Part shown: in pieces, positions 33,701 through 45,902 of the stretch
Layout: each line of letters opens with the position of its first letter
How positions within the stretch are numbered: the first letter of the stretch is position 1
Assembly (NCBI RefSeq): GCF_033568475.1
Contig: NC_133123.1
Location: 24,910,622-24,974,621, forward strand
Source of the DNA: Henckelia pumila
Lineage: Eukaryota > Streptophyta > Magnoliopsida > Lamiales > Gesneriaceae
Direction of reading: 5' to 3'
DNA: 64,000 nucleotides
The notes under the pieces: model-generated
Told to the model about the DNA's origin: nothing
Databases searched by the model: none
The model's input: only the letters and a program-made list of their open reading frames with translations
Made by a program: the position numbers and the translations under genes

Positions 33701-34660
33701 TATTTCCAATGGTTTTACATCAGTCAGGAAAATTTTTCCGTAATTACCAGCAATGTAATTACTGAATACCTCACGATCACCGGTGGTATGAAATGAAGCT
33801 CCCGAATCCATAACCCAAGAATCAACCGGGCTTTCCATGGATAGTACTAAGGCATCATGTACATCCTCAGTAACAACATTTGCATTATTCTTGGGTGATC
33901 TGCAGTCCTTTTTCATGTGACCAGTTTCACCACAGCTCCAGCACTTCAATTTCTTTTCAAAGGTATTTTTTTCTTTTCCAGTTCTTGATTTGGATCTGTC
34001 ATGCCATTGGTTAGAACCTTTTTCGCTACTCCTGCCCCTACTTCTGTTTTCAAGATTTAGGGCAGATCTCGATGATGTTGCTTCTCCCGAATCCCTCCTA
34101 TGAACTTCTTCACCAAGGATTCAATCTCTGACATCATTGAATTGTAACTTTCCCTTTCCAGCAGAATTGCTAACCGCTGCCCGCATCGGCTCCCAAGCAT
34201 TTGGCAAAGACGCCAATAGAATAAGTGCTCGAATTTCATCATCAAATTTAATTTCAACCGATGTTAGTTGAGAAACAATCGTGTTGAATTCATTGATGTG
34301 TGCTGCCACCGAAGCACCTTCCTCCATCTTTAAGTTGAATAACTTTTTCATGAGGAACAATTTATTATTTGCTGATGGCTTCTCGTACATGTCCGACAAA
34401 ATGGACATCATTTCCTCCGTGGTTTTTGCCTCCGCCACGTTGTGTGCCACGTTCTTTGTTAGGGTCAATCGTATTACCCCTAACACTTGTCGGTCAAGAA
34501 GCTCCCACTCATCATCCTCCATCTTTTCTGGCTTCACCCCGGATAGAGGTTGATGTAGTTTCTTGCTATTGAGATAATCTTTAATCTGTAACCGCCAGAA
34601 CGTGAAATCTGTACCGTCGAACTTATTCATTCCAGGTCCCGATCCGTCATTTCCGACCAT
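30782..34660 (-). pseudogene. gag-pol of copia element 4 with two nonsense codons
   Basis: ATG at 34660 (MVGNDGSGPGMNKF). A single frame of 1293 codons, kept throughout, is interrupted by in-frame stops at 34121-34123 (end of the gag domain) and 32084-32086 (start of reverse transcriptase). Domains: UBN2-type gag; zinc knuckle [14 protein letters not shown]; protease DSGASFH; integrase HHCC and the D, D, E core ([15 protein letters not shown]); RT with YVDDML; RNase H (GGDLDGRKSTTGYVF, STTEAEYVA). No frameshift, so inactivation looks recent. Confidence 0.93.
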
Positions 34661-34788
34661 CGCTTCTATTGCCTTAATAAAATTTCAAAAAAATCTTTTC
34701 TGATGTGGAAGATCAGACAAAGCTGCAACCACAGAGCATACTCAGAATTTTAAGAAATTTTTCACCAAGGCTCCCGAACACCGTAACA

Positions 34789-34800
34789 GCTCTGATACCA
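34789..34800 (-). other. Primer binding site of copia element 4
   Basis: Minus strand TGGTATCAGAGC two bases inside the 5' LTR; matches initiator Met tRNA. Confidence 0.9.
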
Positions 34801-34802
34801 GT

Positions 34803-35218
34803 TGTTATGGATTAAGCCGGAACGATCATGACGATAATAATTGCGGAATAAAAACAATCAACAAGGACACCAAGATTTACGTGGTTCACCCAATATAGGC
34901 TACGTCCACGGAGCTACTGTAATATTTATAACCGGAGAAATATTACAAGTGTATACAAAATACTATATCTCACCATACCCAAACCCCGAGTATTACCGAG
35001 AAATAATTCTCTAACTCACAAGAGATCTCCGAAAAAAAAAACACTCTTTTTTTTTTCTCTCTTTATTTTCTTCTCTCTTTGTTAATACAAAAGAAGAGAA
35101 GAATGGGATAATAAAAACTGAAGGAATGGAAGCCAATTTATAGGAGGAAGAAACCGCGTCGAATTACATGCAAAGAATTTAATATATATTCCCAGCTTCC
35201 ACCTACCGCCACCTAACA
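34803..35218 (-). repeat. 5' LTR of copia element 4
   Basis: 416 bp; longer than its partner by an A/T run insertion around 35028-35056. Confidence 0.93.
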
Positions 35219-38200
35219 CGGACAATGTCGATACCTTTCCATCTTCATTCAGGGCCACTCCATCACAGCAGATTTTTTCATTCTTCCTGTTGCAGCCTGC
35301 CAGTTAGTTTTGGGTGTACAATGGCTTGAAACTCTGGGGCCCATCGAGACAGATTACAAACTGTTGACCATGACATTTCATGATGGTCAGATTTCCCACA
35401 CTTTTCAGGGACTGAAGCAAGCAAGCATTGAAGCTTTGACAGACAAAGAGTTTAACAACTTACAAGGTATTGGTCACTTCTTCCAAATTATTCCATCTGA
35501 AAATATGACTCATCTGAATGCATATGCACCAGACATCAGCCATCTCCTACTTGAATTTTCCCACATTTTTGAAACACCCACCAGCTTGCCTCCGAAGCGT
35601 CCTCATGATCATCACATTCCATTACAACCCAATGTCGAGCCAGTGAGTGTACGACCCTATCGATACCCTCACTATCACAAAACCAAAATAGAACAAAAGG
35701 TGAAGGAGCTCTTACAGTCTGGGTTGATAAGACCTAGTAACAGTCCCTTATCATCTTCAGTACTACTGGTGAAAAAGGCGGATGGCGATTGGAGATTTTG
35801 TGTAGATTATCGAGCCTTAAATAACATCATGATTAAGGATAAATATCCGATTCCGGTGATCGATGAGCTTCTAGCTTCATGGAGCTGAATTCTTCTCAAA
35901 ATTGGATTTACGAGCTGGTTACCATCAAATTCGAGTACACGAGGATGACATTACAAAAACGGCTTTCAGGACACATGCAGGGCATTATGAGTTTATTGTG
36001 ATGCCATTTGGCCTCACAAATGCACCTGCTACCTTCCAAAGTCTCATGAACGACCTTTTTCGCCCTTATCTCCGAAAGTTTATATTGGTATTCTTTGATG
36101 ATATTTTAATCTACTCACCAACTTGGAAGGATCATCTATCACATTTGCGGACAATTTTGACAATCTTATCAGCTAACCATTTTTTTGTGAAGGAATCAAA
36201 ATGTCGATTTGGAGTTTCGCAGGTTGATTACTTAGGCCACATTATTTGGGCGCAAGGCGTAGCAGTTGACCCCACCAAAATACAAGCGGTGTTAGAATGG
36301 CCTAAGCCAACTACTGTAAAGGGAGTGCGGGGATTCCTTAGATTAGCCGGCTATTATCGGAAGTTCATCCGAAATTTTGGATGCATTGCTGCTCCTCTAC
36401 ATCAACTCTTGACCAAGGATGGATTTCAATGGAATGCAGCTACCGAGTCAGCATTCAAACAATTGAAGGAAGCTTTGATTTCACCCCAGTGCTATGCCTT
36501 CCAGATTTCTCCCAACGCTTCGTGATTGAATGTGATGCGAGTGGAAAAGGAATCGGTGCTATTCTCTCTCAGAACAATCGACCAATAGCTTATTTTAGTG
36601 AGGCTTTGAAGGGATCGGCCTTAACTTTGTCAACCTATGAGAAAGAAATGTTGGCTATCGTCAAATCTATTCGCAAATGGTGGCCTTACTTTCTTGGGAA
36701 ACCGTTTACGGTCCGCACTGATCAAAAGAGTCTCAAATATTTACTGGAGCAACGAATCACAACACCGGCTCAAACTCGATGGCTTCCGAAGATACTTGGT
36801 TATGATTATAAAATTGAATACAAAAAAGGAAGCGAAAATCAAGGTGTGGATTCTTTGTCACGTGTTGTTGAGTTTAATTTTTTATCCATCTCAATACCAC
36901 ATGCAGATTGGTGGTCGGATTTGCAAAAAGAAGTCAGAAAAGATCCTTTTTATGAGAAGCTGTTGGACACTCATTCACACCACCAGGTGACCCAACGTGA
37001 TGGAGTGTGGTTCCACAAAGAGAAAATCTACTTAAGCCCCACTTCGACTTTGATCCAGCAAGTCATTGCCGACTGCCACTCCTCACCCACTGGAGGTCAT
37101 TTTGGGTTTCATAAAACTCTCTCTCGCATTAAAGACAGCTTCTTTTGGCCTAAAATGCGACAAACGGTAAAGATATTTTTGCAGCAATGTGATATATGCC
37201 AACGATACAAAACCAATTGTATGAAACCCGCTGGATTACTCCAACCCTCCCTACTCGAATATGAACTGATATTTCGATGGACTTTATCGAAGGGTTACCA
37301 CCATCTAATGGACACACTGTTGTTATGGTAGTTGTTGATCGATTATCGAAGTATGCCCACTTTGTAGCCTTGAAGCACCCATTTACTGCAGTCACCATTG
37401 CCAAGGCTTTTGTTGCGAATGTGGTTAGTCTTCATGGATTCCCTCATCCATTGTTAGCGACCGAGATAAGGTATTTATTAGCTCTTTCTGGCGATCACTT
37501 TTTCAGCTACAAGGAGCCAAGCTTTGCATGAGTTCCAGTTACCACCCACAATCGGATGGCCAAACCGAAGTTGTGAATCAAACCTTGGAACAATACTTGC
37601 GTTGTTTTGCAGGTGACCAACCAAGAAAATGGCTTGAATGGATCCCTTGGGCGGAGTTTAGCTATAATACCTCCATTCATTCCTCCACCAAAATGACACC
37701 TTTCGAAGCAGTTTATGGGACTCCACCTCCCAGCCTAATAACTTATGTTCCTGGCACCTCCCGCAACCAAGCTGTGGATGATTACCTCCACGATCGTGAT
37801 AGCATGTGGCGAGAATTACGTCACAATCTTTTATTGGCCCAAAATCGAATGAAATGTCAAGCGGACCAAAAACGACGCGAGGTTACTTTTGATGTTGGAG
37901 ATCATGTGTATTTAAAGCTTCAGCCCTATCGACAAACTTCTGTGGCATTTCGAGCTTCAATCAAACTTGCACCTCGTTTTTTCGGGCCATACCAGATAAT
38001 TGAGAAGGTGGGTACAGTAGCATATAAATTGGCGCTTCCTTCGGGCTCTCAAATTCATAATGTGTTCCATGTTAGTTTGTTACGAAAACAATTGGGGCCT
38101 GTCACTCTTCCCTCACCTCAGCTTTCGCCCGTTGCCGATGATTCTACCATTCTTCCGCAGCCCGAGGCTATCCTAGACAGACGTGTGGTCCATAAAGGAA

Positions 38201-38343
38201 AGTATCGCCCAAAATTTGAAATATTGGTGAAATGGAAAGGAACCCCGAACGAAGATGCAACATGGGAAAACGAATGGCGCTTTGGCAAAACATATCCTCA
38301 CTTTATCCTTGCGGACAAGGATTCTGAAGTGGGAGGGAAATGA
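35219..38343 (+). pseudogene. pol of gypsy element 3, downstream part (frameshifted)
   Basis: Resumes the protease tail, then RT ([19 protein letters not shown]), RNase H ([17 protein letters not shown]), integrase zinc site (HFGFHKTLSRIKDSFFWP...CDICQRYK), core (YHPQSDGQTEVVNQ) and a chromodomain-like tail (FEILVKWKGTPNEDATWE). Frame changes near 35880, 36500, 37260 and 37480 break it into five open pieces. The final TGA (38341-38343) is also the first three bases of the 3' LTR, and the last codons overlap the polypurine tract. Confidence 0.9.
38326..38340 (+). other. Polypurine tract of gypsy element 3
   Basis: GAAGTGGGAGGGAAA; also codes for the last residues of Pol. Confidence 0.88.
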
Positions 38344-38389
38344 TACGGACATTAGACATGCAACCATTTCCATGTTTTAGCATTATTAA
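38341..38389 (+). repeat. 3' LTR of gypsy element 3, piece 1
   Basis: Matches the first about 55 bp of the left LTR with small changes. Interrupted after CATTATTAA by the Helitron-like insert. Confidence 0.9.
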
Positions 38390-38715
38390 TCTCTCTCTAT
38401 ATATAAAGAATCTCCCCAATTAGACAACATCTTTTAAATTGCTAAAATTGTCATTATGTAATATAAATATTACAATTTTATTTTTATTTGTTTTTTTTTT
38501 GAAATTTTGATATTTTAAATTTTCATATTTTTCTCAACTAAACATTGTAAATAAGATAAATTGATAAAAAAAATTTAAATTTATTTTTATATTATTTTAT
38601 AAATGTTAAAAAATAAATTTAAATATTATTTAAAAAATAATATTTATATATAACATACAATATTAAATATATTGTATGATTTTATACACACGCAACGCGT
38701 GTGCGATTATGCTAG
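38390..38715 (+). mobile_element. Non-autonomous Helitron-like element
   Basis: 326 bp insert starting TCTCTCTCTATATATAAAG and ending CTAG, placed between host A and T with no target duplication. The uninterrupted site is present in the left LTR (CATTATTAA|TATTAATT). A 7 bp hairpin, CACACGC-AAC-GCGTGTG (38687-38703), stands 8 nt before the final CTAG. These are the classic plant Helitron ends. It is AT-rich and non-coding. Confidence 0.92.
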
Positions 38716-38818
38716 TATTAATTATTTGTATTAGTTAATTTGATTTGATGAATAAGTCAAGATGGTTGTTGTGATTCTCCGTATTTATTGCATTATTGTT
38801 ATTTAGTATTGTGAAGAC
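38716..38818 (+). repeat. 3' LTR of gypsy element 3, piece 2
   Basis: Continues the LTR to GTGAAGAC, where the decayed copia inserted and duplicated AAGAC. Confidence 0.9.
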
Positions 38819-39092
38819 TGTTGAAAAATATATTATTATTATTATTATGTTGAATATTGAATATTGAATGTTGAATATTGAGTTGTAAAATATTGAAAAT
38901 TAGTGTGTGATGATGTAGATGATGATGTATTAATTTTTGGACTAATCTCAAATGTGGATCTATAAATAAGTCTTTATTTGTGATGAAAAATACAATTAAG
39001 TTGAGAGAAAAATATTATAAAGTGTAGAGTTTGATATATTTTGAGTTTTGGAGTTTTTACTTTTTACCATAAATTTTTACTTTTTCACAACA
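38819..39092 (+). repeat. 5' LTR of copia element 5
   Basis: TGTTGAAAAATATATT...TTTCACAACA with a TATA box (CTATAAATAAG). Confidence 0.93.
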
Positions 39093-39940
39093 CGTTATCA
39101 GCACGATCGCTCGAAGGTTCTCTATAATTTTCGACGCTCCAAAATACAAGAAGAAGTCAAAAATATTCAACAAGTAAGAATTTTTATTTTACTGTTTATA
39201 TATTTTTATTGTGTATATATTAATATATAATATCATGTTATGAAAAAAAATAAGTTTTTTTCAAAACTTGTTATAAATCCTGGGAGGATGTTAAGACGAC
39301 ATCCCACACTCCCGGTAAGGGATACGACAAGTATAAAAGCCTCTAAGGTTCTTAAACAATATAATCATATTTGTATAATTTCATGTTATTATATAAAAGG
39401 TTGTCTATGACACCGATCTTATAATAATGTGATATGATATACTATACCTGTCTTTATATTAACTATATTGGTATAATTTCACAATATTATATAAAAGGCT
39501 ATCTACGACACTGACCTTATAATAATGTGATATGATATACATAATTATTTAATTATGATTATCATTATATGCATTGCATCATTATCACGAATTTTTATTC
39601 AACATATACTCGATTTTTTCTTTACCCTCAACGGTCACAAACGGCTAGTTTTTGGCCTATAAATATGTTCACTCAAACTTATTTTCAATCACATCAAAAT
39701 TCACTCTTTCTCTCAAAATATTTTTACTCGATTTTTGAAGATGGAGATGATGGCATTTATAAGGCTATTTTTCATAACGATTATGATCATCATGCTCACG
39801 AGTCTTGTACTCACCAGCGATTTTCCACCACATACTTTTTCTCTATTACGCACTTGTAATCTTCGTTCTTCCATTATTTTGTATTGTCATATTAATGGAA
39901 ATTAACTAATAAAATGCATTGTTATTTTTCTAGTACCACC
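39093..39940 (+). other. Leader of copia element 5
   Basis: Keeps the primer-site candidate (39093), CAAGTAAGAA donor-like site, GGGAGGATGT stem-loop, two of the stem-loop units, the internal TATAAATATG and the TTTTTCTAG acceptor-like site. The hydrophobic leader ORF is frame-shifted here. Confidence 0.7.
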
Positions 39941-40470
39941 ATGTATAATTTGGCAAAGATTGAATTCGTTGCTCTCGATATCACTAGAAAAGAACAAAAA
40001 ATTGTTAATGAGAAATCATAAATCCCGACCCAATGTATCTACGGCATTTTCAGAAGCAAATATCGTAAGTAAAAATCAAAATCAAAATCAAAGGCATAAA
40101 CTAGATTTTGGTTGAGGTCGAGGATGTGGTCATGAACGTGGACGTAGAAATGATCACGGCCGTGAATATGAAAATAATCGAGATAGTTACTTCAATAACT
40201 AATCTCAAAAGAACGTCACGAATCATCCAAAAAGGCAGCATGAAAATATGAGTGAAAATAAAAATCACTCAAAAAGATATGAAAGTGTTTGTTATAAATG
40301 TGGCACTCTAAGACATTGGTCACGTACCCCTGAGCACTTATGTAAGCTCTTTAAAGTATCGATAAAGGGGAAAGAAAAAGAGACCAATTTTGTTGAAAAC
40401 AGTAACCATTTAAGTGGTTCAACTTATTTCAATGCTGCCGATTTTTTCAAATAATTTCAAGAACATTGAT
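39941..40470 (+). pseudogene. gag remnant of copia element 5
   Basis: ATG at 39941. After about 15 codons an internal deletion of about 490 nt relative to element 2 joins the N-terminus to the region before the Arg-Gly tract. The zinc knuckle region (CYKCGTLRHW) is degraded, and stops are present near 40115 and 40202. Confidence 0.88.
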
Positions 40471-40588
40471 TAATATATTGGTGGGACTGAAATGTAACAT
40501 GCTATATTTTTCATGCATTCTTATGAAACATGCTATATTTTGCATATATATATTATCCTTGATTTTCTTTATTGCATTTTTTTGAAGT

Positions 40589-43500
40589 ATGGAAAATGCT
40601 ATGAGCAAAGATAAACTCATGGAAGTTTTCATAACCGGTAGTGGTACAACGCACACCATTCTCCGAGATAAAAGATATTTCTTGGAATTAAAACCAACAA
40701 AAATAATGGTGAATACAATATCAGGTCCTGTAGACTTGATTGAAGGTTGTGGAAAAGCACATTTTTTGTTACCTAATGGTACAAAATTTTTGATAAATGA
40801 TGCTTTATATTCACCAGGATCAAAAAAAAATTTGTTGAGTTTTAATGACATATATTCTCATGGGTATGATACTGAGACGATAACTGATGGAAATCAGGAA
40901 TATATGTGTCTTACCACATATAAATTAGAAAAGAAATATGTGGTTGAAAAATTATCAATGCTCCCTACTGGATTGCATTATACACATATAAGGCCAATTA
41001 AATCAAATATGGTGGTTAATAGTTCTTCAATATTAATCAATTGGCATGATCGATTGGGACATCCTGGTTCAATAATGATGCGAAGAATTATTGAAAATAC
41101 GCATGGTCATCCATTGAAAGACTAGAAGATCTTTCAGAATAATAAGTTTCAATGTAAATCATGTTCTCTTAGAAAACTTATTATAAGACCATCGCCAGCT
41201 AAAATCCAAACAAAATCACCCATATTTCTTGAACGTATTCAGGGTGATATTTGTGGGCCAATTCATCCATCATGTGGACCATTTCGATATTTTATGATAT
41301 TGATCGATGCCTCTAGCAGATGGTCACATGTATTCTTATTGTCAACTCGAAATGTGGCATTTGCAAAACTAATGGCTCAAATAATAAAATTGCGAAATCA
41401 ATTTCCCGATTATACAATCAAGAAAATAAGACTTGATAATGCTGGAGAATTTACTTCCCAAACTTTCAATGACTATTGTATGTCAATGAGAATTACTGTT
41501 GAACATCCTGTTGCTCATGTTCATACACAGAATGGATTAGCTGAATCATTGATTAAACGTCTACAACTGATTGCTAGACCAATGATTATGAGAACAAAAC
41601 TCCCTATTTCTATATGGGGACATGCAATTTTACATGCTGCGGCATTAATTCGCATCAGACCAAGTGCATATCATAAATTCTTCCCATTGCAGCTTGCATT
41701 TGGTAAAGAACCAAATATTTTTCATCTGAGAATTTTTGGATGTATGGTGTATGTGCCTATTGCACCACCTCAACGATCAAAAATGGGTCCTTAAAGAAAA
41801 ATCGATATTTATATCGGTTATGATAGTCCATCAATCATTCGATATCTTGAGCCTCAGACAGGCGATGTGTTTACAGCACATTTTGCTGATTGTCATTTTA
41901 ATGAAGAAATTTTTCCAATGTTAGGGGGAGAAAAGAAACACATCGAAAAAGAAATCACATGGTATGTACCATCATTGTTACATTTGGATCCAAGGACCAA
42001 ACAATGTGAGAAAGATGTACAGCAAATTGTGCACTTGCAAAGAATTGCAAATCAAATGCCAGATGCATTTGCAGACACAAAAGGGGTAACAAAATCATAT
42101 TTACATGCTGTAAATGCCCCTGCTCAAATTAAAATTCCAAAAAAACAAATTGAAGACACTCATGATGTCATAAAACGCTTGAAGCATGGAAGGCCAATCG
42201 GTTCCAAGGATAAAAATCCTCGGAAAAGAAAAGGCATAGAGAAACACGATGATCATAAAATAGAAAATGGTGTTCCAGAAAAAACACCTGATGATGAAAA
42301 TGTTCTGTCAGAACCATAAACTGACGAGAATCGTGAAATATCTATCAATTATATTAATACTGGAAAAATATGGAACTGAAAAGATATAAAAGATATTGAT
42401 GAGATATTTTCTTATAATGTGACATGTGACATCATAAATAAAAACGAGGATCATGAATCAAAAACCTTTGGTGAATGTAAAACTCATCATGATTGGGCAA
42501 AATGAAAAGATGTCATCCAGGTTGAATTGGATTCGCTGAATAAACGTAATGTTTTTGGACCTATAGTCCTCACACCTGAAGGTGTAAAACCTGTTGGATA
42601 CAAATAAGTTTTTATTTGAATGCGAAATGAGAAAAATAAAATAGTCAGATATAAAGCTAGACTTGTTGCACAAGGTTTTTCTCAAAGGCCTGGAATTGAT
42701 TATGAAGAAACGTATTCTCCTGTTATGGATGCAATTACATTTCGATATTTAATTAGTTTGATAGTGTCTGAAAATTTGGAAATGTGTCTGATGGATGTTG
42801 TTACGGCTTACTTATACGGATAACTTGATAGTGATATATATATGAAAATCCCTGAAGGATTTAAGATGCCTGAGGCACAAAGTTCAAAACCCAAAGAATT
42901 TTATTCTGTAAAATTGCAAAGATCATTATATGGGTTGAAACAATCCGGCCGAATGTGGTATAATCGGCTAAGTGAGCACTTGATGAAAAAGGGATATGTA
43001 AATGATCCAATATGCCCTTGTGTTTTCATCAAGAAAACAACATCCGGATGTGTAATTATTGCTGTATATGTTGATGATTTAAACATCATTGGAACGAATA
43101 AAGAAATTCAAGAGGTTATGATGTACTTGAAGGAAGAATTCGAAATGAAGGATCTTGAAAAAATCAAGTATTGTCTGGGTTTGCAAATAGAACAAAAAGA
43201 ATGTGGAATTTTTGTTCACCAGGCAAATTATACAGAAAAGATACTTAAACGTTTTAATATGGATAAATTAAATCTATTAAGTACACCAATGGTTGTAAGA
43301 TCATTAAACCTAAAAAATGATCCATTCCGTCCATGTGAAGATGATGAAGTTATTCTTGGTCCAGAAGTACCATATCTAAGTGACATTGGTGCCCTTATGT
43401 ATCTTGCAAATTGCACTAGACCAGATATATCTTTTGCTGTAAATTTATTGGCAAGATTCAGTTCATATCCAACAAAGAGGCACTGGAACGGAATTAAACA

Positions 43501-44065
43501 TATATTCCATTATCTACGAGGAATGACAGATTTGGGACTTTTGTACTCAAAAGACACCAATCAAAGTATCATTGGTTATGCCGATGCTGGATATTTATCT
43601 GATCCACATAAGGCACGTTCCCAAACCGGATATGTATTTACTCGTGGAGGCACCGTAATTTCTTGGCGTTCACAGAAACAAACATTCGTAACAACTTCAT
43701 CAAATCATGCTGAGATTATTGCGCTACATGAAGCAAGCCGTGAATGTGTTTGGCTAAAATCAATGACACAACATATCCAAATTTCTTGTGGATTATCAGT
43801 AGACAAGAAGTCTGTGACGTTGTATGAAGACAATGCTGCATGTATTGCTCAAATGAAAGAAGGATACATCAAAAGTGACAGAATAAAACATATACTCCCA
43901 AAGTTCTTTGCCTACACTCAAGAGCTTGAGAAGAATAAAGATATTGATATCTGTTATATTCAATCAAGTGAGAACTCATCAGATCTCTTCACAAAGGCAC
44001 TTCCCACGACGATATTCAAAAAGCATATATACAACATTGGGATGCGCAATCTACGGAATATGTGA
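40589..44065 (+). pseudogene. pol remnant of copia element 5
   Basis: Same reading pattern as element 2 pol, but stops occur at 41123, 41792, 42317, near 42377, 42505, 42604 and 42821. Most fit C-to-T or G-to-A changes compared with element 2. The last segment 42842-44065 (RT with YVDD plus all of RNase H, 407 codons) remains open. Confidence 0.92.
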
Positions 44066-44216
44066 AGAATCACTCATGTTAACATGAGAGGGAGTTTACG
44101 TGGCTGCACTCTTTTTTTCTTACTATGGTTTTTATCCCACTGGGTTTTTCCTAGTAAGGTTTTTAACGAGGCAGTATAAAACACGTAATGAAGACAATCA
44201 TCACGATCATCATCAC

Positions 44217-44225
44217 AAGGGGAAG
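44217..44225 (+). other. Polypurine tract of copia element 5
   Basis: AAGGGGAAG directly before the 3' LTR. Confidence 0.8.
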
Positions 44226-44499
44226 TGTTGAAAAATATATTATTATTATTATTATGTTGAATATTGAATATTGAATGTTGAATATTGAGTTGTAAAATAT
44301 GGAAAATTAGTGTGTGATGATGTAGATGATGATGTATTAATTTTTGGACTAATATCAAATGTGAATCTATAAATAGGTCTTCATTTGTGATGAAAAATAC
44401 AATTGAATTGAGAGAAAAATATTATAAAGTGTAGAGTTTGATATATTTTGAGTTTTGAAGTTTTTACTTTTTACCATAAATTTTTACTTTTTCACAACA
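44226..44499 (+). repeat. 3' LTR of copia element 5
   Basis: 274 bp, about 97% identical to its partner by eye, so older than element 2. Confidence 0.93.
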
Positions 44500-44504
44500 A
44501 AGAC

Positions 44505-44604
44505 TATTATATATAGTCTGAGCTGTTATGAATAAAAGGGTATTAAGAGTCCAATTGTTTTCTTCTACTCTTCCTCTCCCTTCCTCTAGTAAAGTTTCTT
44601 ATCA
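44505..44604 (+). repeat. 3' LTR of gypsy element 3, piece 3
   Basis: Resumes TATTATATATAGTCTGAGC and ends TTTCTTATCA, like the end of the left LTR; followed by the TATTT duplication. Confidence 0.9.
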
Positions 44605-44609
44605 TATTT

Positions 44610-45840
44610 CATATGTTTGACATATAACATGCGAGTATGGTAAGCGTCAAACATATTAAGCAGTGTTTGAAGGAAAAAATTAAAAAGCGTTTTCTAGAAT
44701 CAATCACAAACAATACATAAATATCATGAAGGCGATCAATGCAAAATAATAATTTAATTCGTCTCTTGACATACTCATATGCGGGACATTTAATTGAACG
44801 TGTTTTTTTTTGGTGTCTGGAAGATTCGGCCATTTGAATTGCCTTAATTATATTAATATTAATTAATATAAAAATATATTAATATTAATTACAAAGTTAA
44901 AAGTTCATAATTATAATCTAAAATTATATATATCAATGTTTCTTGCACGCATTTTTTTGTTTGTAAAGTTTTTTAATTTTTAAAAATTTGTATTTGGTTT
45001 TAATAATTTTATTTTTGTGATTAATTTGATTTATATTATAAAATAGAGATAATATTATAGTTGTGAAAGTTTACTTCAGTGAGTAGTATAATAATAATTT
45101 TGTTTTGGTATATATAATTTGGCATATCATTAAAGGTTTTGTCTTGATATATAAGTAGGGAAAATTATGTTTTTTTCCTCGTAATTAATTTTCCAATTTT
45201 TTTTTTTTTTTTTTGCGATGACCACTGCCATGTTCCCGATAATCTCCAAAATCCACACAAATTCCAGAATATTTTACACTAAATCACTCTCAAATTTTCT
45301 CTTATGTGAAAAGTATGTAAATGGACAATTATAACTTCAGTCATGTATGTTTATCTGTTGACAAGTTTAATCAGCTTTTACATAGATAAAATTGGATCTT
45401 TTAGTCTTATAGCTTTTAATTTTGTAGTTTTAGTCATTTTATGTAAGTGTTGATACGACACGATTGAGGTCGTCACAAAACAACATTTTCATAGGGTTCA
45501 AAAGTTCAACGAAGTTCAAAAGTGTATACTTTTTGATCTGGTTTTCCACGTTTCGGGTTAAAACCCACCCTGTTGTGAATATATTTTTGTTCTCACATAA
45601 AATCACGAATTCATGATCCTATCCCACCCTTAATTCATGCATGAAGTTTTCAAAGAAAGAAAGAATGGCATAAAAATTCAACTCATGATGAATGACAATT
45701 AAATTTTTAAAGAAAAAAAAATAGAAATTTAATTTCCCTTCTGACGGATCCAAACTGAGAAGATATATTCATTTAATTTGGATATGTTTTTCGATTAAAA
45801 TCTATTTTCATTAAATTAAAATTTTAGCTATTTTCAAATA
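44610..45840. other. Gene-free AT-rich DNA
   Basis: AT-rich with short palindromes such as ATTAATATTAATTAATATAA (near 44855) and a T-run at 45198-45214. No convincing reading frame or known repeat was recognised. Confidence 0.5.
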
Positions 45841-45844
45841 TATT

Positions 45845-45897
45845 GTTCGCTAGCCTTCATAGTTATTGGATCCTGCTGCTTACCCCACTCCGCCACC
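45845..45897 (+). pseudogene. Coding-tail fragment left of gypsy element 6
   Basis: Pro/Tyr-rich frame (DPAAYPTPPPY) that continues without a shift at 56501 on the far side of the gypsy insertion once the ATATC duplication is counted once. A TAG stands just upstream in this frame, so the fragment is short. Probably the C-terminal part of the Athila-like element whose tail lies at 56501-56592. Confidence 0.5.
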
Positions 45898-45902
45898 ATA
45901 TC

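Larger units (their letters stand above)
30323..35218 (-). mobile_element. Ty1/copia element nested in gypsy element 3 (element 4)
   Basis: Minus-strand element with LTRs 30323-30710 and 34803-35218, a CGGAC duplication (30318-30322 and 35219-35223), primer site, polypurine tract and one gag-pol frame with two stops. The LTRs differ by about seven substitutions and a 28 bp A/T-rich insertion. Domain features are Tork/Tnt1-like; the clade is an inference. Confidence 0.95.
38819..44499 (+). mobile_element. Decayed Ty1/copia element, relative of element 2 (element 5)
   Basis: LTRs 38819-39092 and 44226-44499 (274 bp, about eight differences), AAGAC duplicated at 38814-38818 and 44500-44504. Leader, gag, spacer and pol align with element 2 throughout. 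gag has lost most of its middle and pol carries many stops. Confidence 0.95.
28880..44604 (+). mobile_element. Decayed Ty3/gypsy element with three nested insertions (element 3)
   Basis: Left LTR at 28880-29136; the right LTR starts at 38341 and ends at 44604, interrupted by a Helitron-like insert and a copia element. TATTT flanks the whole unit (28875-28879 and 44605-44609). A minus-strand copia splits the protease region. Removing the inserts leaves an element of about 4.8 kb. The gag-pol has several frameshifts and cannot be functional. Confidence 0.94.

Noticed and set aside
36381..38343. Independent host genes in the pieces of gypsy element 3
   Set aside because: All pieces align to successive parts of one pol and are separated only by frameshifts.
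44610..45840. Possible gene in the AT-rich gap
   Set aside because: No frame with codon bias, no domain and no splice pattern; left as gene-free.
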